Shown here: piece after piece, positions 37,134-48,589 of the stretch
Position numbering within the stretch: the first letter of the stretch is position 1
How the letters are laid out: every line of letters starts with the position of its first letter
Source of the DNA: Campylobacter concisus
GTDB taxonomy: Bacteria > Campylobacterota > Campylobacteria > Campylobacterales > Campylobacteraceae
DNA length: 64,000 bases
NCBI RefSeq assembly: GCF_003048535.1
Contig: NZ_PIRQ01000007.1
Coordinates: 83,849 to 147,848, forward strand
Direction of reading: 5' to 3'
Notes under the pieces: model-generated
What the model was told of the DNA's origin: nothing
Databases searched by the model: none
What the model saw: the letters and a program-made list of their open reading frames with translations, nothing else
Program-made: the position numbers and the translations under genes

Positions 37134-38915
37134 TTAGCCTTTTAGATTTAGTGCATGATTAAACTCAGGCACGATCACCTTAAGAGCAGGTGCTACCTCG
37201 TCATCTTCAAGCTGCAAAAGCCCATTTATCTGTGAATTTAAAAGAGTTAGGTCGTATGGCTGTGAGTGCGTCACAAAGATCGATTCATACTTAGTTTGAA
37301 CGTCATCTTTGTTGATAAGCAGCTCCTCATAAAGCTTCTCGCCAGGTCTAAGCCCTACAAATTCGATACCCAGATGCTCTTTGTTTGAAAGCAGAAGCAT
37401 CTTTTTAGCAAGATCAACGATCTTGATTGGCTCGCCCATATCAAGCACAAAAAGCTCGCCACCTTCTGCAATAGAGGCAGCTTGAAGTACCAGCTGACAC
37501 GCCTCAGATGTGAGCATAAAATATCTTGTAATCTCTGGGTGAGTAACACTTAGTGGCTTATTTGCAGCGATCTGTGCTTTAAATTTCGGTATAACAGAAC
37601 CACTTGAACCAAGGACATTTCCAAAGCGCACGCAAACTATCTCACACACGCCAGCTTCATTTGAATTTAAAGCATAAAGCTCACAAACACGCTTAGTTGT
37701 TCCCATTATATTTGTTGGGCGTACGGCCTTGTCTGATGAGATCATAACAAATTTTTTAACGCCATATTTTTTTGAAAGATCGACAGCATTTTTTGTGCCA
37801 AGGATATTATTTTCGACAGCCGAGCGAGGATTTAGCTCGCAAAGTGGCACGTGCTTATATGCGGCGGCATGGATGACGATCTCAGGTTTAAAGTCAGCAA
37901 AAACCTCTTCAAAATCCTTTAAATTTGTGATATTTATAAGCTTGCTAATAGTTCTTTTATCTTTTGTATCTTCGCCTATTTTATAAAGATTAAACTCGCT
38001 GTGCTCAACCATTATAAGCTCACTTACACCATATTTCAAGCACTGCTTACAAATTTCGCTTCCTATACTACCGCCAGCTCCAGTAACAAGCACTCTTTTA
38101 TCTTTTAAGAAATTTGAAATGGCTTCTGGATTAAGGTCTTTTGGCTTTCTAGCGAGCAAATCTTCGATCGAGATATCTTTGATCGGCTCATTTTCGATAA
38201 GCGAAAAGAGCTTCATATCTCTTATGCCATATCCAGTTAGCTCATCAACTAAAGCTTGAAGCTCGTCTTGATCAAGTGCTAGTGCGATGATAGCAGTCTT
38301 TGCGTCGTAGTCTTTTATAAGGCTTGGTATATCTTTTTTATCTTGAACTAAAAATCCATCACAATAAGTACCAACAAGATCACTTCTGCCATCTACCACG
38401 CCAACTGCGTAGTAGTCAAGATAGCCCTGCTTTAAGCCACGTAAGACGTGAAGCGCTTTTGACGTTGCGCCTATAACGATACAAGGCTCACCTTTGTGAG
38501 GTTTGTTTGAAAAGTCAAGCACCATGCGTTTTGAAATTCTTAAAAGCCCAACAAGTAAGCATGAAATAAGAAGATCAATGAAAATAACGCTTCTTGGATA
38601 TGGATTTAAAAAATCTTGAATGATAAAAAAAATGATCGTAAATAAAACCGCTGAGCAAACGTGGGCAAGAAAAATTTTTCTTGCTTCATTTAATCCAAAA
38701 AACCTCCACGGCACCTTGTAAATTTTAAACATCCACATAAAAAATAGCTTAAATACGATCAAAAATCCAGCCGTTACAAAAAGCCCTTGCACGTAGATAT
38801 CTGGGATGTCGGCGTTAAATCTTAAAAGATAAGCCGCATATATCGAAAAAATAAATATAAAAACATCGCCAAGAAGAAAAAATACGAGCCTTTTTAACTT
38901 TGTTGCATGAAACAT
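37134..38915 (-). CDS. pglF: UDP-GlcNAc 4,6-dehydratase PglF
   Basis: A 593-residue membrane-bound dehydratase, first step toward UDP-N,N'-diacetylbacillosamine. Four hydrophobic segments occupy about residues 10-130. A first Rossmann-like domain ([10 protein letters not shown]) precedes the catalytic short-chain dehydrogenase domain from about residue 275, with [11 protein letters not shown] for NAD and the [13 protein letters not shown] active-site region. Length matches C. jejuni PglF. It is directly adjacent to pglE. Similar enzymes make Leg/Pse sugars, but the PglE and PglD neighbours support the bacillosamine route. Confidence 0.94.
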   Translation of the reverse strand: MFHATKLKRLVFFLLGDVFIFIFSIYAAYLLRFNADIPDIYVQGLFVTAGFLIVFKLFFMWMFKIYKVPWRFFGLNEARKIFLAHVCSAVLFTIIFFIIQDFLNPYPRSVIFIDLLISCLLVGLLRISKRMVLDFSNKPHKGEPCIVIGATSKALHVLRGLKQGYLDYYAVGVVDGRSDLVGTYCDGFLVQDKKDIPSLIKDYDAKTAIIALALDQDELQALVDELTGYGIRDMKLFSLIENEPIKDISIEDLLARKPKDLNPEAISNFLKDKRVLVTGAGGSIGSEICKQCLKYGVSELIMVEHSEFNLYKIGEDTKDKRTISKLINITNLKDFEEVFADFKPEIVIHAAAYKHVPLCELNPRSAVENNILGTKNAVDLSKKYGVKKFVMISSDKAVRPTNIMGTTKRVCELYALNSNEAGVCEIVCVRFGNVLGSSGSVIPKFKAQIAANKPLSVTHPEITRYFMLTSEACQLVLQAASIAEGGELFVLDMGEPIKIVDLAKKMLLLSNKEHLGIEFVGLRPGEKLYEELLINKDDVQTKYESIFVTHSQPYDLTLLNSQINGLLQLEDDEVAPALKVIVPEFNHALNLKG

Positions 38916-40043
<1,128 letters not shown>

Positions 40044-40055
40044 TTATTTTTAAAT

Positions 40056-40646
40056 TTATATCTTAGCGCGCTCGCTCGCTGGCACGCCGTAAGCCTTTGT
40101 GTCATCTTTTATATCTCTAACGACCACGCTTCCAGCGCCGATGATGCAGTTTTTGCCAATACTTATGCCTTGAATGACGTTTGAGCCAATACCAACATGC
40201 GTAAATTCGCCCACGCTAACGTTTCCAGCAAGGGCTGAATTTGGGCTGATGTGAGCAAATTTACCTATCACGCACTCATGCTCTATCACCGCGCCAGAAT
40301 TTATGATAGCACCCTCTTTTATGTGAGCTTTTGCGTTTATCACGGCATTTGGCATGACAACTACGCCTTTTTCTATCGCAGCACTTTCGCTCACAACCGC
40401 ACTTTTATGGATCAAATTTACTATCTCAAAGCCAGCAGCCTCTACCTTTTGGCTGACCTTTTGCCTAGTTTTGTTTTCGCCAATGGCTATTATGATGTCA
40501 GCTTTTTCAAGCTCTGGGCTAAATTTACGCTCGCTAGCATCATCTAAAAAAACTATCTCATCATAGCCATTATCTCTAGCGATGTCAGCGACCACAAGAC
40601 CGTGACCGCTTGCTCCGTAGATGTAAATTTTCTTAGTTTTTACCAT
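40056..40646 (-). CDS. pglD: UDP-4-amino-sugar N-acetyltransferase PglD
   Basis: About 196 residues. The N-terminal Rossmann-like part ([16 protein letters not shown]) is followed by a left-handed parallel beta-helix made of hexapeptide repeats (from about 95), the trimeric acetyltransferase fold. It acetylates the C4 amine to give UDP-diNAcBac; the catalytic histidine should be in [11 protein letters not shown]. The ATG at 40646 with GGAGA upstream is preferred to the frame's earlier ATG, which adds an Arg-rich stretch from the pglC end. Overlaps pglC by 14 bases. Confidence 0.93.
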   Translation of the reverse strand: MVKTKKIYIYGASGHGLVVADIARDNGYDEIVFLDDASERKFSPELEKADIIIAIGENKTRQKVSQKVEAAGFEIVNLIHKSAVVSESAAIEKGVVVMPNAVINAKAHIKEGAIINSGAVIEHECVIGKFAHISPNSALAGNVSVGEFTHVGIGSNVIQGISIGKNCIIGAGSVVVRDIKDDTKAYGVPASERAKI

Positions 40647-41238
40647 TAAATTTCTCCGTCGTCGCCTGCCCCTCTTTGCTGACGCCACTTCGTTTTAGTA
40701 CCTTTTCGATGGTCATTAAAGCGATCTTTACATCAAGCATAAAGCTTAAATTTTTAGCGTAATAGACGTCGTACTCAAATTTTTTCTCCCAGCTTATGGC
40801 GTTTCTGCCATTTACCTGCGCTAGCCCTGTGATACCTGGACGTACGTCATGGCGGTGCTTTTGTGTTTCGTTATAGATGGGCAGATACTCAACTAAAAGC
40901 GGCCTTGGTCCGATGAAGCTCATATCGCCTTTTAGCACATTAAAGAGCTGTGGCAACTCATCAAGGCTAAGCGAGCGGATAAGTTTGCCAAATCTACCAA
41001 GACGCTGCTCATCTGGCAAGAGCTCGCCATTTGCGTCACGCTCATCGCTCATCGTCTTAAATTTATAAATTTTAAAAATTTTCTCATTAAGACCTGGTCT
41101 TGCCTGCGTAAAAATGACATCACGACTTACCTTAAAATAGATAAAAATCGCCGTTGCTATAATGATAGGCGACGTTAAAATGAGTAAAAACAAAGCCCCC
41201 AAAATATCAATCACCCTCTTTAAAAAATTTCTATACAT
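40633..41238 (-). CDS. pglC: Undecaprenyl-phosphate diNAcBac-1-phosphate transferase PglC
   Basis: A 201-residue monotopic phosphoglycosyltransferase that puts diNAcBac-1-phosphate on undecaprenyl phosphate, starting glycan assembly. It has a single N-terminal re-entrant hydrophobic helix (~10-35), [25 protein letters not shown] (the normal DE catalytic pair is present as DE) and FIGPRPLL. Length and neighbours match C. jejuni PglC. Confidence 0.94.
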   Translation of the reverse strand: MYRNFLKRVIDILGALFLLILTSPIIIATAIFIYFKVSRDVIFTQARPGLNEKIFKIYKFKTMSDERDANGELLPDEQRLGRFGKLIRSLSLDELPQLFNVLKGDMSFIGPRPLLVEYLPIYNETQKHRHDVRPGITGLAQVNGRNAISWEKKFEYDVYYAKNLSFMLDVKIALMTIEKVLKRSGVSKEGQATTEKFNGKN

Positions 41239-42346
41239 CTGTAAATTTCCTATAAATTTCTATATATCTTTTTGCGATTTGCTTCTCGTCAAACTCACTA
41301 ACCGCCCAGTTTCTGCCGTTTTGTCCAAGTCTAGCACAAAGCGCCTCGTCATCAAGCAAAATTTTTATCTTTCCAGCAAGATCATTTACGTCTTTTACCT
41401 TGCATAAAAGTCCGTTATAGCCATCCTTTACTGCTTCATTGCAGCCTGTCACGTCACTTGCAACGACTGCTTTAGCCATACTCATCGCCTCTAAAACCGT
41501 TCTTGGAAAACCCTCTTTGTAGCTAGGAAGTGCTAGTAAGTAAGAAGTCTTTAAAAGCTGCGGGATATCGTTTCTAGCGCCAAGATAACGTACCTTGCCA
41601 CCTTTTAAAAAGCTCTCATCTGCGGTTGATTTATTGCCACTAAAACCCTCGCCCACAAAGACAAATTCGCAGTTTTTGTAGCCATTTAAAATTTCAGCTG
41701 CCTCGTAAAATTCTCGAACACCCTTGTGCCACATCGCCCTTGCGATCATTAAAATGACTTTTTTATCGCCAAGATCAGCTGCCTGCGTGATAGCTGGATC
41801 AAATTTAGTAGTATCTACGCCGACACTTTTTATGCGGTAAACTTTACTTTTATCTATCAAATTACGAGAGATCATATAATCAGCATCCGAGTCGTTTACA
41901 AACACGCAAGCATCGGCCTTTGCAAAGGAAAATTTATAAAGGCTCTCCATGACAAAACGCACAGCCTTTGTCTTAAGATCATCATCAATATAAAAGCTAC
42001 CAAGGCCTTCAACCAAATTTATCACGTGCTTTATGCCAGCGTTTTTAGCGGCAAACGTGCCAAAGACATTTGACTTGTGAGCGCCAGTTTGAAGCAGGTC
42101 TAAATCTAGCTCGCCCAAAATTTGAGATAATTTTTTAGAGTTATTTATAACAGTTAGCGGATTTAGGCTCGCCTTATCAAGCTCGTAGGTAACAGCGTGA
42201 AAGCTCTTTGCAAGCTCGCCTGTGAAGTCGCCCTTTGGAGCGATAGCAAAGACCTCGTGTCCCATATCTTTTAAAGCCTGCATAATAGGTCGTCTAAAAA
42301 AGTGTATGCTCATGTCAGCGTGGCTTAAAAACCCTATCCTTGCCAT
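41231..42346 (-). CDS. pglA: Glycosyltransferase PglA (GalNAc transfer to diNAcBac)
   Basis: A 371-residue GT4 enzyme, GT-B fold. [44 protein letters not shown] and [18 protein letters not shown] match PglA of C. jejuni in order and content, and the [15 protein letters not shown] block contains the nucleotide-sugar EX7E motif. It adds the first HexNAc after diNAcBac. Overlaps pglC by 8 bases and follows pglB after 2. Confidence 0.93.
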   Translation of the reverse strand: MARIGFLSHADMSIHFFRRPIMQALKDMGHEVFAIAPKGDFTGELAKSFHAVTYELDKASLNPLTVINNSKKLSQILGELDLDLLQTGAHKSNVFGTFAAKNAGIKHVINLVEGLGSFYIDDDLKTKAVRFVMESLYKFSFAKADACVFVNDSDADYMISRNLIDKSKVYRIKSVGVDTTKFDPAITQAADLGDKKVILMIARAMWHKGVREFYEAAEILNGYKNCEFVFVGEGFSGNKSTADESFLKGGKVRYLGARNDIPQLLKTSYLLALPSYKEGFPRTVLEAMSMAKAVVASDVTGCNEAVKDGYNGLLCKVKDVNDLAGKIKILLDDEALCARLGQNGRNWAVSEFDEKQIAKRYIEIYRKFTDV

Positions 42347-42348
42347 TT

Positions 42349-44448
42349 TTACCTCTTTAGCTTATAAATTTTTGCCGCCCCATCAAGTATGACTGGCTCA
42401 AAAATTTTTGGATCGTACCTTTCAAGCACAAAAAGCTGGATGTATGTGCTATTTAAAATACTTTCATCAAGGATGATAAACCTGCTGTAATCCCTCATAA
42501 AAATGACAGAAATATTTGAGCTTTCGTTATTTTTATACTCTTTGACATTTAGCTTGCCAGCCTCGTTATAATCAGTCTCTATGAAATATTTAAGAGGCAA
42601 GATATTGCCATCATAGATTAAATTTGTGACATCACTTGTGAGCGTAAATCCACCATTTAGCCTAATGCCATTTTCATTTTGCGAGATCGCTCTTGTGACG
42701 ATAAAAAGGCCGTTGTTTAAATTTTTACCGCTTTTTAGATCGATCTTGCTAAACTGCAAAATGGTCGGAAAAATACCAAGCATCCTATCTGGCAAGTAGT
42801 AGTAAATATCCCTAGTCTTTGCTGGCAAGCTAAAATTTGCCTTTTTTATATCGCTAAAAAACTGATCGATGCTTGCATTTCTCTCTTTTAAAATTTGAGC
42901 CAAATTGCCATTAAATCGCTCTTTAAAATTTCGCTCTGTGTACTCAACATCAAGCCTTGCCATATTTGCCGAGCTCATCTCATCGCTTCCAAGCGCAAAA
43001 CTCACGGCAAAATTTTCACGCCCAAGGTGCTTTCCGCCGTCAATGAGCGTCTTAACATCGCTGTAATATCTGATCGGATATCCATAGTCCCACCACGCAA
43101 CCACGTAGTCCTCGCGTCCTGCGATACCTTTTAGCTTATTTAAAATTTCAACCTCTTTGTGTACAAAAACTGGCTCAGCCTTGTAACCATAGATATGAAT
43201 GAGCGCTGGAGTAAGAGCAAGCATGGTTATAAAGGCTCTCGCAAGATTTAGTACCGCTCCTTTTAGCTTTAAATTTGAAAGTATAAACTCCACCAAATAG
43301 CCAAAGCCAAGCGCCATAATAGGCACAGCATAAATAGTAAATCTAAGGCCACTTTTAAATGCTAAAAAGCCAAGTGCAAGCATGCCAAGCGAGACGGCAA
43401 ATGAGCGGTGTTTGTAGCAAAAAAGAGCAACGCCAGCAAGTGAGATCAAAAATGTGATGATATTTGCGCTGATCCTCTCGCAAAATAGCGTAAAATCAAC
43501 GATGCTTGACTCTTGGATGGTTTGATTGACATTAAAAAAGTGAAAGCTCATGCCTCCAACTTCAGGCGCATCTCTAAAGACGTAAAATTTAAGCTGAAAA
43601 ATAATCGGATTTAGTCCGCCACGAATTACAAAAACAATAAAAACAAATGCCAAAATACCAAGAGCAATTTTTAAATTTATCACCTCTTTTTTAAAAAGAC
43701 AAAACGCATAAATAGCGACGATAGCGATAAATTTAAGCGTTAGATCAAGATTTGAAATGGCAAGTAAAAGCAGCGAAATTTCAAGGTAAAAAAGTGGATT
43801 TTTCCTATCAAAAATGAGCGTGTAAAGTAAAAATAGCCCAGTTAAAATGCTAATAAGCGAAAATGCGCTCGCATACCACCACATATAAATAAGCACGCTT
43901 AAAGGTGCGATTATTAGGCTCTTTGCGTCCTTTTTCTCAAGCACCCTAACAAGCCCCCAGACGACAAAGACGCTAAGTGGGATGATGAGCATATCAGTGT
44001 CGTAGTATCCTGCCATCGTGCGGTTGTAGTAACTATTTGCAACCACTGCAAGAAGCGCAGCGATGAAGCCAGCCATTTTTAGTTTGTATTCATTTGCGAT
44101 CAGGATAACTGGCACAGCCACAAGCGATGAGAAAAATACGCTCATATAAATCATCACCGTCTCAAGCTTAACGCCTAGAAATTTCACGATCCAGTAAGTA
44201 AGTGTGGAAAGCGGATAGCCGTAGTAGCTAAGGTCATTTTCTTGGTGAAAGCCAGCCAGCATATCCCTTGTGCCCTCGGCAAATGCGTAGCCGTCGTTTG
44301 TGCTGATCATTAGCTCGTTGTTCCAGAAAAAGACTGGATACTCGCTCGCCCAAAAGACCCAGTAAAGCCTGCAAACCATGCCAAAGAGGACTGCGACAAA
44401 TATCATCAAGTATAAAGAGTAATTTTTAAAAAATAAATTTCTATTCAT
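42349..44448 (-). CDS. pglB: Oligosaccharyltransferase PglB (first copy, canonical)
   Basis: A 699-residue STT3-type enzyme that transfers the lipid-linked glycan to Asn in D/E-x-N-x-S/T sequons in the periplasm. About 13 membrane helices fill residues 10-420. Catalytic features are intact: D52 in TNDGYAFAEG, the DxD in GYYDTDML, TIQE in the long external loop (HFFNVNQTIQE), WWDYGYPIRYYSD near residue 455 and DGGKHLG. These agree closely with C. jejuni PglB. Overlaps pglJ by 8 bases. A second, diverged copy lies at 50869-52995. Confidence 0.95.
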   Translation of the reverse strand: MNRNLFFKNYSLYLMIFVAVLFGMVCRLYWVFWASEYPVFFWNNELMISTNDGYAFAEGTRDMLAGFHQENDLSYYGYPLSTLTYWIVKFLGVKLETVMIYMSVFFSSLVAVPVILIANEYKLKMAGFIAALLAVVANSYYNRTMAGYYDTDMLIIPLSVFVVWGLVRVLEKKDAKSLIIAPLSVLIYMWWYASAFSLISILTGLFLLYTLIFDRKNPLFYLEISLLLLAISNLDLTLKFIAIVAIYAFCLFKKEVINLKIALGILAFVFIVFVIRGGLNPIIFQLKFYVFRDAPEVGGMSFHFFNVNQTIQESSIVDFTLFCERISANIITFLISLAGVALFCYKHRSFAVSLGMLALGFLAFKSGLRFTIYAVPIMALGFGYLVEFILSNLKLKGAVLNLARAFITMLALTPALIHIYGYKAEPVFVHKEVEILNKLKGIAGREDYVVAWWDYGYPIRYYSDVKTLIDGGKHLGRENFAVSFALGSDEMSSANMARLDVEYTERNFKERFNGNLAQILKERNASIDQFFSDIKKANFSLPAKTRDIYYYLPDRMLGIFPTILQFSKIDLKSGKNLNNGLFIVTRAISQNENGIRLNGGFTLTSDVTNLIYDGNILPLKYFIETDYNEAGKLNVKEYKNNESSNISVIFMRDYSRFIILDESILNSTYIQLFVLERYDPKIFEPVILDGAAKIYKLKR

Positions 44449-45565
44449 TAGGATTTTCCAAAAAATTTATAAGCTCGCTCGCTATATTTTCACTATCAAA
44501 AAATTTAGCCCGATTATACGCAACCTTTTCAAAATTTTGCCTTATTTTAGGCGCATTAAGCACCTTTATCATCGCCTCTTTCATCGCATTTTCATCATCA
44601 ACAGGCACCAAAATGCCAAACTCGCTCTCGCCCAAAAGCTCCTTTGCACCACTCTTATGCTCGGTCGAAATAATTGTTTTTTCGCATGCTAGTGCTTCAA
44701 GCAGGACATTTGAAAAGCCCTCAAAACGCGATGCACAAAGCAAGCAAGAGGCGTTTTTTATATGCCTAAATGGGTTTTTATCAGTGCCAAGAAGCTTTAC
44801 TCGATCACTAACGCCAAATTTATCTATCAAATTTTGTAGCTCATCTTTTAAAGGCCCTTTGCCAAGGATGCCAAGCGTGGCGCGAGGGTCGTTGATAGAA
44901 GCTATTATTTTTATTAGTATGGCTTGATTTTTACCGCTATCAAGGCGGCCTATGTTTATGAAAAATGGCTTAAAGTCGCTCTCAAGTGGCTCATCTTTTA
45001 GCAAATTTATAGTTTTTAGATCAAGGGCGTTATAAAGCACCTTTGTCTTTGCCTCGCTCATACCAAAATTTCGCACCAGATCCTCTTTATTGCCAGCTGC
45101 ATTTGCGAGGATTAGATCAGCTTTTTTATAAAGATGAATGAGTAAAAATTTATTAACCCTGCCGCTTAGATCGTTTTTATATAGGATCGACGGACAGCTT
45201 CGCTCACTGATAACTAACCTAGCCTTTAGCCCTAAAATCCTAGCAACCCCAGCAATATAACAAGGGCGGTTCATCAGCACAAACTGCGTGTCGATGTTTA
45301 AGCTTTGACAAAGATTTTTATACTTAAAGGCAAGCATTGGCATCGCTAAAAAGAGCCTTGCGAGCTTCTTTAGTCCGCTCTCGTAAGGATCGCTATTTTC
45401 TATAAAGTGGATCTGCACCTCGCTTGGGATCTCGTAGGCGATGACCTTACTCATTAAGATGAGATGAACTTCATAGCGTTTAACCAAAAATGGCAGTAAA
45501 TTTGCCACATTTCGCTCAGCCCCACCAGGTCCCATAGAGTATAAAAAAACGGCTAATTTTTTCAC
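44441..45565 (-). CDS. pglJ: GalNAc transferase PglJ
   Basis: A 374-residue GT4 family glycosyltransferase. The N-terminus (VFLYSMGPGGAERNVA), VLMNRPCYIAGVARI, NALDLKTI, GRLDSGKNQAI and SRFEGFSNVLLEALAC match C. jejuni PglJ, which adds the second GalNAc of the growing glycan. The GTG start overlaps the stop of the upstream transferase as GTGA. No strong ribosome site is seen, which points to translational coupling. Confidence 0.88.
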   Translation of the reverse strand: MKKLAVFLYSMGPGGAERNVANLLPFLVKRYEVHLILMSKVIAYEIPSEVQIHFIENSDPYESGLKKLARLFLAMPMLAFKYKNLCQSLNIDTQFVLMNRPCYIAGVARILGLKARLVISERSCPSILYKNDLSGRVNKFLLIHLYKKADLILANAAGNKEDLVRNFGMSEAKTKVLYNALDLKTINLLKDEPLESDFKPFFINIGRLDSGKNQAILIKIIASINDPRATLGILGKGPLKDELQNLIDKFGVSDRVKLLGTDKNPFRHIKNASCLLCASRFEGFSNVLLEALACEKTIISTEHKSGAKELLGESEFGILVPVDDENAMKEAMIKVLNAPKIRQNFEKVAYNRAKFFDSENIASELINFLENPNE

Positions 45566-46605
45566 TTGCTAACAACCTTTTTTATAAATTCTCGCCACTG
45601 CTTGATGATATTTTCTTTGCTAAATAAATTTGCATTTTTACTGGCGTTTTTTGCTAGTTTTTGTCTTAAATTTTCATCTTTTAAAAGCATCTCAAGCTTA
45701 TCTTTTAGATCATCTGTGTCGCCATTTTTAAAGATGAGCCCGTCCACGCCGTCATTTATAAGCTCCCTTGCACCCACGGTGTCGCTACTTAGCCTAGCGC
45801 AACCAAAAGCGCCTGATTCTATTAATACGTTTGAAAGCCCCTCGCTTTGTGAGCAAAGAGTAAAAATTTTTGCCTCGCTGTAAAGCTTACTAACATCACT
45901 CATGTGACCTAGAAATTTGACATTAAGCCCTAAATTTGAGGCCATCTCTTTTAGCTGCGCCTCTTGCCTGCCGCTGCCTGCGATCTTTATCTCCCAGCCA
46001 TCAAGCAAGCTCTTATCTACCTTACTAAGCGCCTCAAAATAGATATCATAGCCCTTTACCGCCTCCAGCCTTGCCACGCTTAAGATGACGTTTTGCTTCT
46101 CGCAAATTTCAGGCACGTCGATAAAAAGTGGATTATGTATGACCTCGCGATTTTTGGCAAATTTATAGTAGTCGTAGTCGCTTTTACTTAGCACGCTTAA
46201 ACCATCTACAAATTTATACGAAAAGTCACGCATAGCGCTTGTGATTTTGCTTTTTAAGTAGCTATGCTCGTGGTGCTCGGTTGCTATTAGTTTGCTCTTT
46301 AGCCCCAAATTTGCCAGCACGCAAGCGACATTTGTCCAGTCGATAAAGCTCATTATGAGATCAGCCCTTTGCTCCTTAAAAAGCGCTCTAAGAGCCAAAA
46401 TTTTCTTAAATTTCAAGGCCAGCCCAGAGCCACTCACATTAAGGTTTATGATCTTTATCTTTTCACTAAATTTATAAAGTCCAAGATCCTCTTCAAGCAG
46501 GGCGATAGTGATCTCATTGTCCTTACAAAACTCATTTGCAAGCACGTTTAGCACGCGCTCAGCCCCACCGTTTCTAAGTGCGGCGATGACAAAAAGAATT
46601 TTCAC
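45562..46605 (-). CDS. PglH-like GT4 glycosyltransferase
   Basis: About 347 residues, GT-B fold with NGGAERVLNVLA at the start, FIDWTNVACVLA, ATEHHEHSYLKSK, SVARLEAVKGYDIY and the EX7E block SQSEGLSNVLIESG. It resembles PglH, the processive GalNAc polymerase, as does the next gene upstream; here the match seems weaker. It could transfer a different sugar. I start it at GTG 46605, which overlaps the upstream stop (GTGA) and has GGAGG eight bases before. Confidence 0.75.
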   Translation of the reverse strand: MKILFVIAALRNGGAERVLNVLANEFCKDNEITIALLEEDLGLYKFSEKIKIINLNVSGSGLALKFKKILALRALFKEQRADLIMSFIDWTNVACVLANLGLKSKLIATEHHEHSYLKSKITSAMRDFSYKFVDGLSVLSKSDYDYYKFAKNREVIHNPLFIDVPEICEKQNVILSVARLEAVKGYDIYFEALSKVDKSLLDGWEIKIAGSGRQEAQLKEMASNLGLNVKFLGHMSDVSKLYSEAKIFTLCSQSEGLSNVLIESGAFGCARLSSDTVGARELINDGVDGLIFKNGDTDDLKDKLEMLLKDENLRQKLAKNASKNANLFSKENIIKQWREFIKKVVSK

Positions 46606-47660
46606 TTCACACCTCCAAGCCTTAAAAGCTCCAGCCATTTTTTATAAATTTGCTCCACGCTAAACTCATCAAGTCTAGCTCTTGCGTTTTTGGCAAATTC
46701 GCCCATTTTTGCCTCATCTTGCATCATTTTTGCAAGCTTCTCACTCATCTGCCTATCGTCATTTACCTCGCAAAGCAAGCCATCAAAGCCATCTTTTATA
46801 AGCTCTTTTGCCCCGCTAGTTCTTGTCGCAACCCTCACGCAATCATAGTTTATCGCCTCTATCAAGGTGTTGCCAAGACCCTCGAAATTTGAGCAAGAGA
46901 TCAGCACCTTTGCCCTTTTATAAAGTGAGGCGATGTCGCTAACGTTGCCTAAGAATTCGACATCAGCGTCTAAATTTTTGGCTAAATTTTCTAAATTTGC
47001 CCTCTCGCCACCATCTCCAGCAACGGCAAATTTATAGCTACTTTGCTTTAAGTTTGCAGCCACTCTTACAAACATTTCGCAGTTTTTTATCTTATTTAGT
47101 CTGCCAACAAAGATGATTAAATTTTCTTTATCAAAGCTCTCACTGCGCACCTCCTCAAAGAGTGGGTTGTAAATTTTCATCACATTTTTACAAAATTTCG
47201 AGTAGTGGCCAAGATCCTCGTCGCTTAAGACGCTAAGTGCATTTGCAAATGGGTAGCTAAGGCGTCTTAACACCTTAAAAATGGCTCTTTTTGGCGCAAG
47301 GTAGTTTGTGTGCTCACTTATTATAATAGGCGTTTTTAGCCCAGCTGAACTAAAGAGCACCAGGGTATTTACAGCGTCTAAAAAGGATATCACTGCGTCA
47401 AATTTACCTTCTCTTATGAGCGCTCTTAAAGCAAGCACCTTTAAAACTCTCTTTTTTAAATTTCCAATCAAGCCAAGCTCATCAGCCCCAACGCCTAAAT
47501 TTATGAGTTTCACGCCACTTGCCAGCTCGTAAAATGGCTCGTCCTTGTCAAATTTAACAAGGCTTACATCATGATCCATGCTAAATCTTGATGCGATCAC
47601 CGCACAGACTCGCTCCGCACCGCCACTTCTAAGCGTTGATGTGACAAATAAAACCTTCAT
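46602..47660 (-). CDS. pglH: Glycosyltransferase PglH (processive GalNAc transferase)
   Basis: A 352-residue GT4 enzyme. Closest to C. jejuni PglH by eye: TLRSGGAERV, ISFLDAVNTL, ISEHTNYLAPK followed by RRLSYPFANALSVLS, FVGRLNKIKN, and CSNFEGLGNTLIEAI. In C. jejuni PglH adds three GalNAc residues. Its ATG overlaps the pglI stop (ATGA). Two PglH-like genes in tandem leave open which one has the C. jejuni activity. Confidence 0.75.
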   Translation of the reverse strand: MKVLFVTSTLRSGGAERVCAVIASRFSMDHDVSLVKFDKDEPFYELASGVKLINLGVGADELGLIGNLKKRVLKVLALRALIREGKFDAVISFLDAVNTLVLFSSAGLKTPIIISEHTNYLAPKRAIFKVLRRLSYPFANALSVLSDEDLGHYSKFCKNVMKIYNPLFEEVRSESFDKENLIIFVGRLNKIKNCEMFVRVAANLKQSSYKFAVAGDGGERANLENLAKNLDADVEFLGNVSDIASLYKRAKVLISCSNFEGLGNTLIEAINYDCVRVATRTSGAKELIKDGFDGLLCEVNDDRQMSEKLAKMMQDEAKMGEFAKNARARLDEFSVEQIYKKWLELLRLGGVK

Positions 47661-48589
47661 ACGCCAAACCTTTGCTTTATCTTTACACGTAGCTTTGAAA
47701 GCGCTGGTAAAATGCCACTTGGAAGCAGGCTAAGTAGCAAAAAAATAAACGCCTCTTTACTAAATTTAATGCTAAGACTTTTAAAGATACATCTTAGCAT
47801 CAGACCATATTCGCCTGCTATTTTGGCGTAGTAAGCGGCGTTTTTATACTGCATAGCTAGAAATTTTGGCTCATTTTTGATAGCGATGTCGTAGTGCAAG
47901 TTTGCTGTTTTGATGTAAGCGTTTGCCACATTTAGCGCGTGTTTGCCGGCATTTAGCGTAGCACTATCGCTTCTTGCGATGCGGTAGATGTAAAGTGGCT
48001 TTTTAAGATAGAAGACACTTTTTTCAAAAAAACAGATGTAAAGCTCATTTTCGCCACCAAAACTGCTCTCATCAAACCTAAAATCATCTATAAATTCACG
48101 TGAAAAAAGCTTAAAATACTCGCCATTTATCCGCCCGCAGTGATAATCCACCTTGCTCATCGCCCCACTCTTATTATACGGGCTTCTACCAGCCATCACC
48201 TCAGTCATCACGCCATTTTTTTCGCAGATAGCGTCCGCAAAAACACACGAATACTCGCCACTTTTTAAAATTTCATAGCACTCAGCAATCGCCTCTGGCA
48301 AAAGCTCATCATCATCATCAAGCAAGCAGATAAACTCGCCTGTAGCATTATCAAAGCCATTATTTTTGTTGCCATTTGGACTCTTGTTATGGGCTGTGTT
48401 TTTTACAAATTTGATCCTTGCGTCGTTAAAACTATTGCAAATTTCACTCGCACTCTCGTCATCTCCGTCATCTGTAACAATGATCTCTAAGTTTTCATAG
48501 CTTTGAGATAGAGCGCTTTTTAGAGCCTTCTTTAAAAGCTCAGGGCGCTTGTAGGTTGCGGTTACGATACTGACTAATGGCTCACTCAT
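47657..48589 (-). CDS. pglI: Branching glucosyltransferase PglI-like (GT2)
   Basis: A 310-residue GT2 enzyme with a GT-A fold. SIVTATYKRPELLKKALKS, the EIIVTDDG aspartate, PNGNKNNGFDNATGEF and LDDDDELL (metal-binding DxD) correspond to C. jejuni PglI, as do the later IYRIARSDSATLNAGK and the hydrophobic C-terminus. PglI adds the branching glucose. Adjacent to the GT25 gene and overlapping pglH. Confidence 0.82.
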   Translation of the reverse strand: MSEPLVSIVTATYKRPELLKKALKSALSQSYENLEIIVTDDGDDESASEICNSFNDARIKFVKNTAHNKSPNGNKNNGFDNATGEFICLLDDDDELLPEAIAECYEILKSGEYSCVFADAICEKNGVMTEVMAGRSPYNKSGAMSKVDYHCGRINGEYFKLFSREFIDDFRFDESSFGGENELYICFFEKSVFYLKKPLYIYRIARSDSATLNAGKHALNVANAYIKTANLHYDIAIKNEPKFLAMQYKNAAYYAKIAGEYGLMLRCIFKSLSIKFSKEAFIFLLLSLLPSGILPALSKLRVKIKQRFGV

